Assembly: GCF_000430645.1 (NCBI RefSeq) | Contig: NZ_AUMK01000011.1 | Location: 186,001 to 250,000 of the forward strand | From: Aquimarina latercula DSM 2041 | Lineage (GTDB): Bacteria; Bacteroidota; Bacteroidia; Flavobacteriales; Flavobacteriaceae | DNA length: 64,000 bases | Direction: 5' to 3' | Shown here: in pieces, positions 56,801-64,000 of the stretch | Layout of the letters: each line of letters opens with the position of its first letter | Position numbering within the stretch: the stretch's first letter is position 1 | Notes under the pieces: generated by a model | What the model saw: the letters and a program-made list of their open reading frames with translations, nothing else | The model's database searches: none | What the model was told of the DNA's origin: nothing | Translations under genes and position numbers: made by a program

Positions 56801-58120
56801 CGATTCCTTGGTTATTGGAGGATTGGTGATGTGGTTAAAGTGCCTCTTTTTGGTTCGCTCAGTGAGTCTTCCTGGGGGATTTTTCTAGCAGTTCGGATTG
56901 GAAAAAATGCCCAGAACCGCTATACCCCCAGTAACATTACTTTCACTTTTGCTGTAGCAGATTCCAGAAAAACCCTCACCTTTAATTTGACCCCTTCCGA
57001 GAAAGATTTTATAAGCAGCATCTATGCAGAAAGCGCTGATATTACTCAGGAACAAAAAACAATGGTTCGTAGGGATTGGAACGACATTATAAAAAAGGCT
57101 TCCGCAAAGCGTGAAAACAGACAGATTTTAACAGAGAATATTCTAGCGGTTTCTGATCAGATTGGTACCACCAGCAAACTGATCAAGTACAATACCAAAA
57201 AGGGAACCATCAAAAACGGGATTCTGATGTCCAGAAGTTATGGAAAAGAAGGAGACCATAAAGCCCTTATGCCTATTTCAGAGGGGCTGGAAAGATTGGA
57301 GTCTTTAGAACCGGAAGCCCTTTTAAAAGACCATCAATTAGGGATTACCTTTAAAAGAATCGGACAGCAATACCTTCAGGTATACCTGGAAAAAAAGCAA
57401 CACTACAAACTTGCATTAGACCCTAAACTTCGCAGACTTATCCGGAAACAGGAAGGACAACCGGAGGAAGAACTGGCTGATTTTATTCAAAATGCAGGGG
57501 ATATGACAGGGGCATTACCGCTAAGAAATGCAGCAGCCTTTTTAAATGTTTTGGATGCCTATGGTATCCAGATTGAAGGGGAAGCCAAAGAACTGGAAGA
57601 CTGGGAACTGGAAAATAAGGAAGACTGGAATTCTCGAACGCTCAAAAGTACCTTACAGTTCAGCTATAAGCTCGGTAGACCTTACGGACAGGGAAGTAAT
57701 CCCGGAGCAGGGTTTCTCAATTATACAGAGGCAGATAGTAGTCATCCTTACGGAAAGGTTACCTATAACAGAAAACTAAGCGATAAGGAAAAATACAACT
57801 ATTCCCTAATTCCCATTTTTAAAAATATAGAAGTCCCGTATCTGGAGTGGAAAAACAGTATTAAAAACACCGCACTAGCGGATGATTTTAAAAAGCGCAT
57901 CCAAGAGGCAACAACAGCTCCGGTTTATAAAGCCATCGATATCCTTGGTTATTTTATTACCAATCATCCCCATGAAGATGGAAACATCGAATTTGTTTTT
58001 GGGGACTATACCCCACAGGAGTTAGGAAAAATCTGCTATGAAGATATGATTGGGATCATCGATCCTTTGACCATCGTGATTGATAAACTGAACTTATATT
58101 TTGAATTACTCGCATCATAA
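53849..58120 (+). CDS. Strawberry-notch-like superfamily 2 helicase
   Basis: A 1423-aa protein. Helicase motifs: Walker A in IIADQTGIGKGRQAAGVIRH (near residue 113), DEAD-like FILDESHLAGG (near 286), SATF (near 316), then motif V and VI in LLINQSGSTGASAHSS and VMQILGRVNRTGQVNLPGY (near 680). The GIGKGR P-loop and the KSPNLFSDMYRDL segment are those of the strawberry-notch group that occurs in large phage and plasmid polyvalent proteins, including P1 DarB. The C-terminal 600 residues are an unrecognised conserved region (RQLTGRAGLLQVADQERLYN). There is no nuclease motif that I can see. It probably translocates on double-stranded DNA together with the methyltransferase encoded upstream. Confidence 0.85.
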   Translation: MEEKIIQDNPEEFSADAKEMAALAADQTAIVSYVPKSEAPYKMETLIPRNMAFEVQKALNRIVKEKGNIDHYVRDGLKYISTATLWKSLAAEQVDGLGLYLKQFERGQGIIIADQTGIGKGRQAAGVIRHAVKNGYLPVFFTKSPNLFSDMYRDLTAIGLTDIKPCIVNNDTKAKIKDADGNVIFTPLSSADQMELLTYTETYATESAESLDWHKKNKRSLPDPETTPTVTITYGIDHLPAPYDMIFTTYSQVQAAHPYKRDWLAQVCKAGMEGRKKFKEVVFILDESHLAGGFESIIGTWMRAVLPHTRACCFLSATFAKYPEVMPFYGKKTAILEANKSDENLVSAMTQGGLALQEIVASNLAESGQLIRRQRSNKGIEIQYLTLDQEPQRSLHRQRVDRIITLMNAVVRFEKQYLDPILSGIHADAKRADESVKQKPKGLGVKQAPYFSRVFTIIDQMLFALKVEDVARKTIEFLKEDKKVVIGFKSTMGAFLKDLNLASGDIIEASELDFVRTLLKGLDSVFNYSHTDIYGEKTRRRVLLEELPQSGIDEYNRIKEAMLSERSGLSITPIDQLIHLIQKEKKPLALGGHTDAHFKVAEITGRNQKVYFEEEEAIVSSFRSDAEKSFREFNSGDYDVLLINQSGSTGASAHSSKDFKDRRQRIMIIHQFDLDINIVMQILGRVNRTGQVNLPGYIFMITDIPMEVRLLTMLKAKLKSLDANSTGSQKTSDDTFQSADFLNKYGDVVAFEWVSENKDMMEQLGYPTYYKTLDKETGQMVYERNPTKEGAIRQLTGRAGLLQVADQERLYNELLERYEHQIIIEKQQGTYDLETEFLPLDAEVKKRFLLRKGTGGTTPFGKDTVREVTIVNNLKRPFTQNEIEKRLLDILEGKDAAFLQESMRLQIEKEYPKLIESRAQKRMVTIDQLNQELEGLPKKGSAKDPVVNQKIEKDHSAISAALVQKKNALDTYLQELEAIKVMILRFLGYWRIGDVVKVPLFGSLSESSWGIFLAVRIGKNAQNRYTPSNITFTFAVADSRKTLTFNLTPSEKDFISSIYAESADITQEQKTMVRRDWNDIIKKASAKRENRQILTENILAVSDQIGTTSKLIKYNTKKGTIKNGILMSRSYGKEGDHKALMPISEGLERLESLEPEALLKDHQLGITFKRIGQQYLQVYLEKKQHYKLALDPKLRRLIRKQEGQPEEELADFIQNAGDMTGALPLRNAAAFLNVLDAYGIQIEGEAKELEDWELENKEDWNSRTLKSTLQFSYKLGRPYGQGSNPGAGFLNYTEADSSHPYGKVTYNRKLSDKEKYNYSLIPIFKNIEVPYLEWKNSIKNTALADDFKKRIQEATTAPVYKAIDILGYFITNHPHEDGNIEFVFGDYTPQELGKICYEDMIGIIDPLTIVIDKLNLYFELLAS

Positions 58121-58131
58121 CTCGATACAAG

Positions 58132-59100
58132 ATGAATAGATACACACATACCTTAAATATCCCTGAATTTGATCAGATTCCCAATTTTATGAAAATACTC
58201 GATGATTTGAGTGTAGGCAACAATGTGTTTTTAAAAGGCATTGCAGGGACAGGGAAAACCACTTTAGCTGAAAAAGCAGCCTATGCCTATTTTGGACGCG
58301 GTGAAAATGATAAAAAGGCACTACCCTTTGTGATTATTAATTGTAATCAATATACCTCTCCTATTGATATCAAGGGCGGACAAACCATTACAGGCTATAA
58401 AGAAGGCGGGCTTATAGAGGCTTGGAGAGATGGTAAAATTCTGATTCTGGACGAAATACCAAAACTTGATCCAAACACCGCAGGGCTCTTAAATGATGCC
58501 TTGGCAAAAAGTGCAAAATCAGAAGCCATCATTTTCAATGGATTAAATGAGCCTGTTATAAAGCATCCGGACTTTGGGTGCATTGCTTCAGGAAATGTAT
58601 TGGGTAAAGGGATCAGTAGTACCTATGTCGGGAACAATAGACAGGATAGCTCCCTACTTGACCGCTTTAGCGGTAGTATCTATGAGATTGGTTTTAACCA
58701 AACGTTGGAGCGTAGTCTGATCTACCCAAAATTGGCTGATATCTGTATTAGCATTCGAAATTCCATTCTGGATTATGAAGCTGGCAAGGGCAATGACGGG
58801 GATATGGAAGATATTATGACCCTTAGAACCATGCTTAATTTCCAGCGAATCTACGTACAGGAATTACTTCGAGATACGGGTATTAAAGATGTTTTTGGGA
58901 GTACCAGACGTCCTGTGAAAAATGGAAAGACCTTGCGGGATTGTCTGGAAAGTTTTTTTAATGTGATGGGAAAAGAAAAAGCCCACCATGTGAAAACCGA
59001 GGTGGATCTGGAAAGCTTTCTAAACTCATATAAAGGAGCAGCAAGCAAACCTGATTTTATAAAAGAATATAAGCGCAGAAATACGCTGGAAAAGACATGA
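58132..59100 (+). CDS. MoxR-type AAA+ ATPase
   Basis: A 322-aa ATPase. Walker A is GIAGTGKTTLAEKAA (near residue 38) and Walker B is ILILDEIPKLDP (near 102); sensor-1 lies in CIASGNVLGKG and the arginine-finger region in DSSLLDRFSG. It starts 11 bp after the helicase gene and overlaps the next gene by 4 bp. MoxR ATPases usually work with a VWA partner to remodel proteins or insert cofactors, and the next gene may be that partner. Confidence 0.85.
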   Translation: MNRYTHTLNIPEFDQIPNFMKILDDLSVGNNVFLKGIAGTGKTTLAEKAAYAYFGRGENDKKALPFVIINCNQYTSPIDIKGGQTITGYKEGGLIEAWRDGKILILDEIPKLDPNTAGLLNDALAKSAKSEAIIFNGLNEPVIKHPDFGCIASGNVLGKGISSTYVGNNRQDSSLLDRFSGSIYEIGFNQTLERSLIYPKLADICISIRNSILDYEAGKGNDGDMEDIMTLRTMLNFQRIYVQELLRDTGIKDVFGSTRRPVKNGKTLRDCLESFFNVMGKEKAHHVKTEVDLESFLNSYKGAASKPDFIKEYKRRNTLEKT

Positions 59101-60113
59101 TACATCCTACAAAAGAACATATCGATTTAAAAGGAAGTACTACTGCTGTTTCCTACATCAGGTTTGGTAGTATCACCGATTTCCACAGCTTTGTGAAGGA
59201 TCAGATGGGGCGTTTAAATCCGCACAATGCAAAACAGTGGCAAGGTGTTATGGCAAGAGCAGAAGACCGTTTACAGTTAAAAAGTGAGTGGTATGGATTT
59301 CCTATACCCAGAACACTGGAAGAACTAGATACGCACAACTACTTTTTGGGAATGCATCTCACGCGTGAAATAGCGCCTAAAATTAAAGAGCGTTTAGCGG
59401 AGTATCTAAAACTTACCCAAAGCCAGACACTGCCCAAACCTAAACTAGCTCATAATGACAAGGGACTGGGGATATTCTCTTTTGACAGAGCCATAATGGG
59501 AATGTATAGGGTCCAACCTACAGCAAAAGATACCCCTATTGAAAAAATCACCAGTCAGTTAAAAATTGAATTGGATGTAGACAACAAAGCAACCACGATT
59601 AAAAATGTATTTACTCATTTCGAAAATCGGTCTTCTACATCTCCCGTATTACAATTATATGTGGTGGCAGGTGCAAACGCTAAAGTTCAGGGAAAACAGT
59701 TGTTATACATCGGTCTTGCTTTGGCGGAGCTCGTAGCCTTTATGGAGTTGCGTGGCGTAGCCACAGAAGTAAATCTGCTTATAGGAACTCATTTTGACAC
59801 TGCAACATCGCTTGCTATTGTTAGGATGAAAGGTTTTGAAGACCCCATAGATACCAACCAACTGTTGCTGCTTAGTAGTGATCCAAGATACTATCGATAC
59901 CGAGGTTTTAAAGCGCTTATGGCGATTAACAACTATTTAGAAAGGGATGTGCCTCCGGGCTTGGGTCGGCTTCATAAAGGAATAGGTAAAGAATTTATAG
60001 CGGCCATTAATCCAAAAAGACACGCGGTTTTTGAGCAAAGCTATGCGATGGATGATGCTGTTAAAGAAGTTACTGAAATACTTACCCGATACACGAAAAA
60101 TTTTAAAAGATGA
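59097..60113 (+). CDS. Putative partner of the MoxR ATPase, VWA-like
   Basis: A 338-aa protein without a signal peptide. The central part begins GLGIFSFDRAIMGMYRV, followed after a linker by VLQLYVVAGANAKVQGKQLLYIGLALAELVAFMELRG and TEVNLLIGTHF. The order of beta strand, loop, helix and beta strand resembles a von Willebrand A-type fold, with the opening SFDRA in place of a full DxSxS metal site. The similarity may be to an uncharacterised domain seen in mobile-element and actinobacterial proteins. The 4-bp overlap with the MoxR gene supports a functional pair. The fold call is tentative. Confidence 0.5.
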   Translation: MIHPTKEHIDLKGSTTAVSYIRFGSITDFHSFVKDQMGRLNPHNAKQWQGVMARAEDRLQLKSEWYGFPIPRTLEELDTHNYFLGMHLTREIAPKIKERLAEYLKLTQSQTLPKPKLAHNDKGLGIFSFDRAIMGMYRVQPTAKDTPIEKITSQLKIELDVDNKATTIKNVFTHFENRSSTSPVLQLYVVAGANAKVQGKQLLYIGLALAELVAFMELRGVATEVNLLIGTHFDTATSLAIVRMKGFEDPIDTNQLLLLSSDPRYYRYRGFKALMAINNYLERDVPPGLGRLHKGIGKEFIAAINPKRHAVFEQSYAMDDAVKEVTEILTRYTKNFKR

Positions 60114-60451
60114 AAAAATCGAAACAGCTACAAAAGTCTCCTTCCAAAATCGTTATTAAACGCATTATGGATAGGGCTATGCAGATTGATCAAAATTGCA
60201 CGGAACATTGCAGGGATTTTAAAATCCTAGTCTCAAAACACCATCAAAACACGCTGATCCTTCGATGGACAACCATCGATATCAGCGATGAAGATCGTCC
60301 TGTACAACACTATCGCTATGAGTGTTTTGAGATGGATGGAACACCACAGCATTGTTCTATTCATTACGCAAATCAACAAGAATCTAATGATTTTTTTGAG
60401 AACCTAGAATTTCTATACACTCAACAGTGTGCTATGGATCATAAACTATAA
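60110..60451 (+). CDS. Hypothetical protein
   Basis: A 113-aa protein with a basic N-terminus (MKKSKQLQKSPSKIVIKRIM) and several Cys and His (CTEHCRDF, QHCSIHYA). The Cys/His spacing does not fit a known finger. It overlaps the previous gene by 4 bp, so it is translated in the same operon. Confidence 0.6.
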   Translation: MKKSKQLQKSPSKIVIKRIMDRAMQIDQNCTEHCRDFKILVSKHHQNTLILRWTTIDISDEDRPVQHYRYECFEMDGTPQHCSIHYANQQESNDFFENLEFLYTQQCAMDHKL

Positions 60452-60456
60452 AACGT

Positions 60457-61014
60457 ATGTACAAAACAAAAAACTTACAGCCCAAAGACCTTGAAAAGGT
60501 TGAGATCACGAATCAAGAGGAAATCGAACAGGAAATCGGAAGTAAACTAGATCTGAAGGAAGCCTTTGAAATCATCAAAGAGCGCAGTAATGGATTTACG
60601 ACTGCTGATGTAGAAGCACAGCGTGCGGATGCTTTGCTATATGCCCTTGTGAGTGGAAAACCAAAGGCAGTAGATATCAGAAAGGGGCGCTATACGATGA
60701 GCGACGGCACCGTATGGGAATTGCTATCCAAAGAAGAGGCCTTACAACGCTTTAGGCAAAACAAGGAAGTATTTGCAATTAATACTGAGGAAGAAACAGA
60801 GCGCGTCATCACTTCGGAGAAAGATACGGAGTTATGGGATGTATTTGGTATTCCTGCTCCTTTAGAAGAAGGAAAAAAAGAGATGAAAAACAAAACAGCA
60901 TCCAATCCATTATCGAAAGAGCAAGTACGTATCCGTCAAAAACAACAAGCCAGTAAACTAGCATTACTAGCTTTAGAATTGGAACTGGAAGAAGAAAAAC
61001 CAAAGAGTGCATAA
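60457..61014 (+). CDS. Hypothetical protein, charged
   Basis: A 185-aa protein, acidic and Lys-rich with predicted helices (EEALQRFRQNKEVFAINTEE) and a C-terminal stretch KLALLALELELEEEKPKSA. It has no motif I recognise. It ends 19 bp before the next gene's ATG (61034) and is part of the collinear operon. Confidence 0.6.
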   Translation: MYKTKNLQPKDLEKVEITNQEEIEQEIGSKLDLKEAFEIIKERSNGFTTADVEAQRADALLYALVSGKPKAVDIRKGRYTMSDGTVWELLSKEEALQRFRQNKEVFAINTEEETERVITSEKDTELWDVFGIPAPLEEGKKEMKNKTASNPLSKEQVRIRQKQQASKLALLALELELEEEKPKSA

Positions 61015-61033
61015 CCCATTAAATCATATACTT

Positions 61034-61762
61034 ATGGCAACAATTAAAGATTTGTTACAACTTGATATATCCAAGATTGGTAACGAAAAGCTCCAAGAGC
61101 AAGTACAACAAATTATAAGTGATCACAAAGAGGCAAAAGACAAAGAGGATTTTATAGGTGTATATCAGCCTACCATCGATCAGGCATACACACTGGTTGA
61201 GAAATTTGCTCCTGATGCAATTCAGAAAGAAACAAAGGAAAACCCGTGTGAAGAGATCACTGATCAAAATCCAGTCAAAAAGGTAAAAAGTAGCACTGCA
61301 ACCAAGAAAAAGAAAAGTGGCAATGCCACTAAAAAAAATAAAGGTAGTACTACAACCAGGAAAAATAAAAGTGGCGATGCCACCAAAAATAATAAAAGAG
61401 GCAATGACACTGCCAGTGCCACGAAGATGACCTTACAGGATGTGAAAGGATTGGATAAGGAAATCCAACAATGTCGAATTAAAATTAAAAAGTACAATGA
61501 AGAAAGGCGCAAAAACCAGCCTGAAAAAAAACCTGTCTCCCGATATATCAAGATTAGGAATCACATCCTTGCTCTTGGAAGACTCATTCCTCCCGGGCTT
61601 AAAGATGATTTGGACACTCAAAAGAAAACCAAACGAGTGCTTATCAAAGCGCACAGAGAACTCCTGAACACTTTTAATATGACCTCGCTTCGGAACATCG
61701 ACAGGGATCAAAAAGAAATCAAGGAGAAATTTGAGAAAATAGAAGAGAAATTAGAAGCATAA
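61034..61762 (+). CDS. Lys-rich repeat protein, histone-H1-like
   Basis: A 242-aa protein started at ATG 61034 (MATIKDLLQLDIS); an upstream in-frame ATG at 61007 overlaps the preceding gene. Four tandem 9-residue repeats of the type ATKKKKSGN / ATKKNKGST / TTRKNKSGD / ATKNNKRGN occupy residues about 89-124. Such Ala/Thr/Lys arrays recall eukaryotic-type H1 tails and bind DNA or RNA non-specifically. The flanking helices (LDKEIQQCRIKIKKYNEERR) are basic. It probably acts on nucleic acid in element maintenance. Confidence 0.6.
   Translation: MATIKDLLQLDISKIGNEKLQEQVQQIISDHKEAKDKEDFIGVYQPTIDQAYTLVEKFAPDAIQKETKENPCEEITDQNPVKKVKSSTATKKKKSGNATKKNKGSTTTRKNKSGDATKNNKRGNDTASATKMTLQDVKGLDKEIQQCRIKIKKYNEERRKNQPEKKPVSRYIKIRNHILALGRLIPPGLKDDLDTQKKTKRVLIKAHRELLNTFNMTSLRNIDRDQKEIKEKFEKIEEKLEA
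61298..61405. repeat. 27-bp tandem repeats (four units)
   Basis: Four 27-bp units begin near 61298 and encode the 9-residue Lys-rich repeats. The units are diverged at the DNA level, so they are not recent slippage products. Confidence 0.75.
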
Positions 61763-61784
61763 CAATTGTAAAAAAAGAAAAGAT

Positions 61785-62036
61785 ATGAAAGTAGACAAAA
61801 CCGTAGTCATTGTAACAGGTGTAGGATTAGCCATTGGCTTTGCAGAGGCACTAGTATACTACAATCTTGGTACAAATGCCAAAAGCAAAAAATTCAAATT
61901 TGGTGTTCCCAAGGGAAAAGAACTTGCCAAGAACATGGCAGTCGTACTCGCCACCTCGGCATTAACAGCACTACTGTCCTATAAAATAGAAAAATCATTA
62001 GAAGCCAAAGCTGCTGAAAACTTAGTAGTAGCCTAA
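61785..62036 (+). CDS. Small two-helix membrane protein
   Basis: An 83-aa protein with a hydrophobic helix at about residues 7-26 (VVIVTGVGLAIGFAEALVYY) and a second at about 49-65 (NMAVVLATSALTALLSYKI), separated by a basic Gly-Lys loop. It resembles small structural membrane proteins of mobile elements, but no family is assigned. Confidence 0.6.
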   Translation: MKVDKTVVIVTGVGLAIGFAEALVYYNLGTNAKSKKFKFGVPKGKELAKNMAVVLATSALTALLSYKIEKSLEAKAAENLVVA

Positions 62037-62071
62037 AAAAAAGGGAATATTCATTTTAAAACATACAACTA

Positions 62072-62551
62072 ATGAAAGAAGTAAAATTTAAGGTGTTTTT
62101 ACAGGTCAATCAGATCAAGAAAACGGAATTACCTGAACCACTGACGGAAAAAATTGGATTGTTCTGGAAGCTACATGCTATTCTGGAAAACATTCAGGAT
62201 ACCGATAGATCGGAATTACTAGAACAATTGGAACAGCTCGATTATGAAATTTTAGGAGACATAGAAGAAGAGTATGAAGATCAATTGGAGAATAATGACC
62301 GATTGGAAGAATTACTAAAATCTCCTACAGTTAAAAAATCGATAAAGAAGAAAGTAGTAGAAAAATTACGAACTGATCAAACCATTTTACAAGAACTGGT
62401 AGCTATAGGAAGAACCTCCAATATAGGGAAATCAGAATTACACGAATTGGGGATCAAGACAGTATTGGGATGGAAAACCAAGATTGGGAAGTTTCTTCTA
62501 AAGCGAAATTCTATTTGGTACTACCGCTATAATATTGAGGTCGTAGACTGA
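62072..62551 (+). CDS. Hypothetical protein with C-terminal domain shared with the next gene
   Basis: A 159-aa acidic helical protein (DRSELLEQLEQLDYEILGDI). Residues about 98-155 (TILQELVAIGRTSNIGKSEL, then GWKTKIGKFLLKRNSIWYYRY) align with the C-terminus of the following 165-aa protein, which points to duplication. No known family is recognised. Confidence 0.55.
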   Translation: MKEVKFKVFLQVNQIKKTELPEPLTEKIGLFWKLHAILENIQDTDRSELLEQLEQLDYEILGDIEEEYEDQLENNDRLEELLKSPTVKKSIKKKVVEKLRTDQTILQELVAIGRTSNIGKSELHELGIKTVLGWKTKIGKFLLKRNSIWYYRYNIEVVD

Positions 62552-62601
62552 TCAGGTCTTTTTTATTAAATCATCATCAATCATTAATCGAACAGTTACA
62601 T

Positions 62602-63099
62602 ATGAAATACAAAAAGTCAAAGTTTAGGGATTTTTTAATCAACAATGGCATCAGTACATACTTTTTACACCGATCCATAAAAAATAAGATCACTACTTAC
62701 GAAAATCAAATGCATCCACAGGTATCCAAAAAAAATATCAAAAGTGTGTATCAGGGCTATGAGCAAAAATTAATACAAGAGGATATAGAGATCCTTAGGT
62801 CTATAAAAGAGCATTTAATAAAAAGAGTAGTTAAAAGTGCTAACAATGATCTGGAGATTTTAAAGGTATTAAAAAAGATAAAATGGACTACAGATATCAA
62901 AGAAAGTGAGCTAAGAGCTATGGGCTTGGAGTCACCGCTGTTTTGGAATACGACCATTTTTGGAAAACTCAAATTGGTTAGGATTCACGATTTAGGTACT
63001 CGCTATTACATCGTACCAATTGCAAGGCGGTTAAAGATAAAAGAGCTTCTAAATTCCATTCGCCTATCTAAAAAACCAGTGGTAGCATTTGAAAAATAA
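62602..63099 (+). CDS. Hypothetical protein, paralogous C-terminus with the previous gene
   Basis: A 165-aa basic protein (MKYKKSKFRDFLINNGISTY). Residues about 80-145 (EILKVLKKIKWTTDIKESEL, then FWNTTIFGKLKLVRIHDLGT) match the previous protein in order and spacing. The aromatic YYxY-type end and the SEL-x2-(M/L)G pattern are shared. It could be a small DNA-binding domain; not proven. Confidence 0.55.
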   Translation: MKYKKSKFRDFLINNGISTYFLHRSIKNKITTYENQMHPQVSKKNIKSVYQGYEQKLIQEDIEILRSIKEHLIKRVVKSANNDLEILKVLKKIKWTTDIKESELRAMGLESPLFWNTTIFGKLKLVRIHDLGTRYYIVPIARRLKIKELLNSIRLSKKPVVAFEK

Positions 63100-63105
63100 A
63101 CACCT

Positions 63106-63558
63106 ATGGATCAAAAAAAAGAAACGATCAGCTATGCTGATTTACAAACGGGTATCGATAGGTTGATCAGCAAATTCGGGATGTCTAAAACCTTAGGGAT
63201 TATAAGGCAATTGACAGGGCAAAAAACCAGTGAACAACAACAAGGGCAAAGAGCAGAAGTAGTGATGGCTTTTATTATTTCCGAGAGTCATCGCCTTTTT
63301 GATAGTGAAATGCAGACTCCTTCTGCCCTGGTTAGCAAAGAATTTAGCGATGCACGAATGACTGCCTATCACCTAACTAAAAAATATACAGGACTTAGTT
63401 ATCGGCAAATGGGAAAACCCTTTGGACAGTCAAAAAGAGCAGTGATTTATCATTATAAAAATTGTGAAGAGATGCTATCGGTTCCCCAGTTCCATAAAGT
63501 TTTTATAGCAATTTATAAAAGCGTGGAAGAAAATGTGATCGAATTCATTACCCAATAA
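63106..63558 (+). CDS. DnaA-domain-IV-like DNA-binding protein
   Basis: A 150-aa protein. Residues about 82-125 (ARMTAYHLTKKYTGLSYRQM, then GKPFGQSKRAVIYHYKNCEE) resemble the C-terminal DNA-binding domain of DnaA, where a similar ...TGLS...IG..FG...STV.. pattern forms the HTH that reads DnaA boxes. There is no AAA+ domain, so it may be an element-specific origin- or promoter-binding protein. The N-terminal part is a helix-rich region of unknown role. Confidence 0.65.
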   Translation: MDQKKETISYADLQTGIDRLISKFGMSKTLGIIRQLTGQKTSEQQQGQRAEVVMAFIISESHRLFDSEMQTPSALVSKEFSDARMTAYHLTKKYTGLSYRQMGKPFGQSKRAVIYHYKNCEEMLSVPQFHKVFIAIYKSVEENVIEFITQ

Positions 63559-63569
63559 ACTAGTACGAG

Positions 63570-64000
63570 ATGAAAGATATAGAAAAACAAGTGGTAGACG
63601 TATTAACACAAGACTCGGAAGCGATTGATTTTGAGACTCCGCAATCCGAGGAATTTAGCCCTTTAAACCAAGCAGTTGTTGAAAAGGATGACACCAGTAC
63701 CTCCGAAAAAGACTGGAATGTCTGGAAAGGTGGCAATCCAAATACAAGTCCTTCTTTAGAAAAGCAGTTGGAAGCACAAAAAAAGTCTTTAGGCGCAGCT
63801 ATTGAAGGTGAAAATGAAGCAATACAAAAAGATGATGCCCCAGAACAGGATATCGGTAGCGATACTACCGAAGGGACTAATTTTGAAACGGGAGATGCTT
63901 CGGGCAGTAGTGATACTGCTGCTAATGATAATGATAACACCTTTGAATTGCCAACGGCTACTGCAAAGCAAGCTGCGGATACTATTCTGGGGATGACCAA
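63570..64000 (+). CDS. Acidic low-complexity protein, 5' part (runs off the window)
   Basis: The frame opens at ATG 63570, 11 bp after the previous stop, and stays open to the last base (143 codons). It begins MKDIEKQVVDVLTQDSEAID and then is rich in Asp, Glu, Thr and Ser (DDAPEQDIGSDTTEGTNFET), so this part is probably disordered. The folded part, if any, lies beyond the window. Confidence 0.7.
   Translation, partial: MKDIEKQVVDVLTQDSEAIDFETPQSEEFSPLNQAVVEKDDTSTSEKDWNVWKGGNPNTSPSLEKQLEAQKKSLGAAIEGENEAIQKDDAPEQDIGSDTTEGTNFETGDASGSSDTAANDNDNTFELPTATAKQAADTILGMT

Larger units (their letters stand above)
38964..64000. mobile_element. Left part of an integrated element in tRNA-Arg (right end not reached)
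   Basis: From the tRNA onward the genes are unlike the core genome: a site-specific recombinase at the tRNA edge, several regulators, mostly unknown proteins, a DNA methyltransferase, a helicase, an AAA+ ATPase and a DnaA-like DNA-binding protein. Base composition appears richer in G and C from about 45 kb on. No tRNA fragment is repeated before 64000, so the element exceeds 25 kb. No relaxase, T4SS, terminase or capsid gene is in view, so ICE, IME, prophage or integrated plasmid all remain possible. Confidence 0.85.

Overview
The window looks like chromosome of a marine-type member of the Flavobacteriaceae (Bacteroidota; Aquimarina-like at a guess). The evidence is low GC, promoters of the TAnnTTTG type, gldB and gldC gliding genes, a type IX secretion C-terminal sorting domain, a flavobacterial dnaG, and a dcw cluster led by mraZ and lacking murB and ddl. 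It carries the left part of an integrated mobile element, which runs off the right edge.

Region 1 (1-22456) is ordinary core genome. It holds the rsgA tail, dtd, a MazG-like gene, aroA, queA, a CHI-like/DUF2147 fusion, rlmN, a polyprenyl synthetase, an S41-type lipoprotein, an ECF sigma factor with its membrane partner and a putative outer-membrane protein, a large T9SS-secreted adhesin-like protein, dnaG, a frameshifted NarL-type response regulator, nadE, gldB-gldC, engB and an alpha/beta hydrolase. The S41 gene and the sigma operon share an exactly spaced promoter motif (GACAACCTTTTT-N11-CGTCTAT), which suggests one small regulon.

Region 2 (22691-38379) is a complete same-strand division and cell-wall cluster: mraZ, rsmH, ftsL-like, ftsI, murE, mraY, murD, ftsW, murG, murC, ftsQ, ftsA, ftsZ. 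Three TGGTA boxes at exact 10-bp spacing sit at its promoter and are probably the MraZ operator. A strong terminator closes it; a YqeY-type gene and tRNA-Arg(UCG) follow.

Region 3 (about 38964-64000) is an integrated element. Its large serine recombinase reads into the tRNA gene in antisense, so the last 15 or so residues and the stop codon come from tRNA sequence. Next come two tiny overlapping ORFs, regulators with conspicuous operator palindromes, a putative replication-type winged-helix protein, a glycosyltransferase and a membrane protein with a canonical C2H2 finger. A 1.37-kb non-coding region then contains a 23-bp inverted repeat and two diverged copies of a roughly 270-bp hairpin-rich unit.

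A long collinear block (49101 to the end) follows. A 1429-aa protein with an N6-adenine methyltransferase domain and a duplicated unknown module is paired with a 1423-aa strawberry-notch-like helicase; together they resemble a split version of the phage P1 DarB layout. Behind them are a MoxR-type AAA+ ATPase with a possible VWA-like partner, a histone-H1-like repeat protein, several unknowns, a DnaA-domain-IV-like protein and a partial acidic protein. No conjugation, relaxase, capsid or terminase gene is visible here, so the transfer mode cannot be decided. The block from 47731 rightward is the best candidate for an undescribed system.
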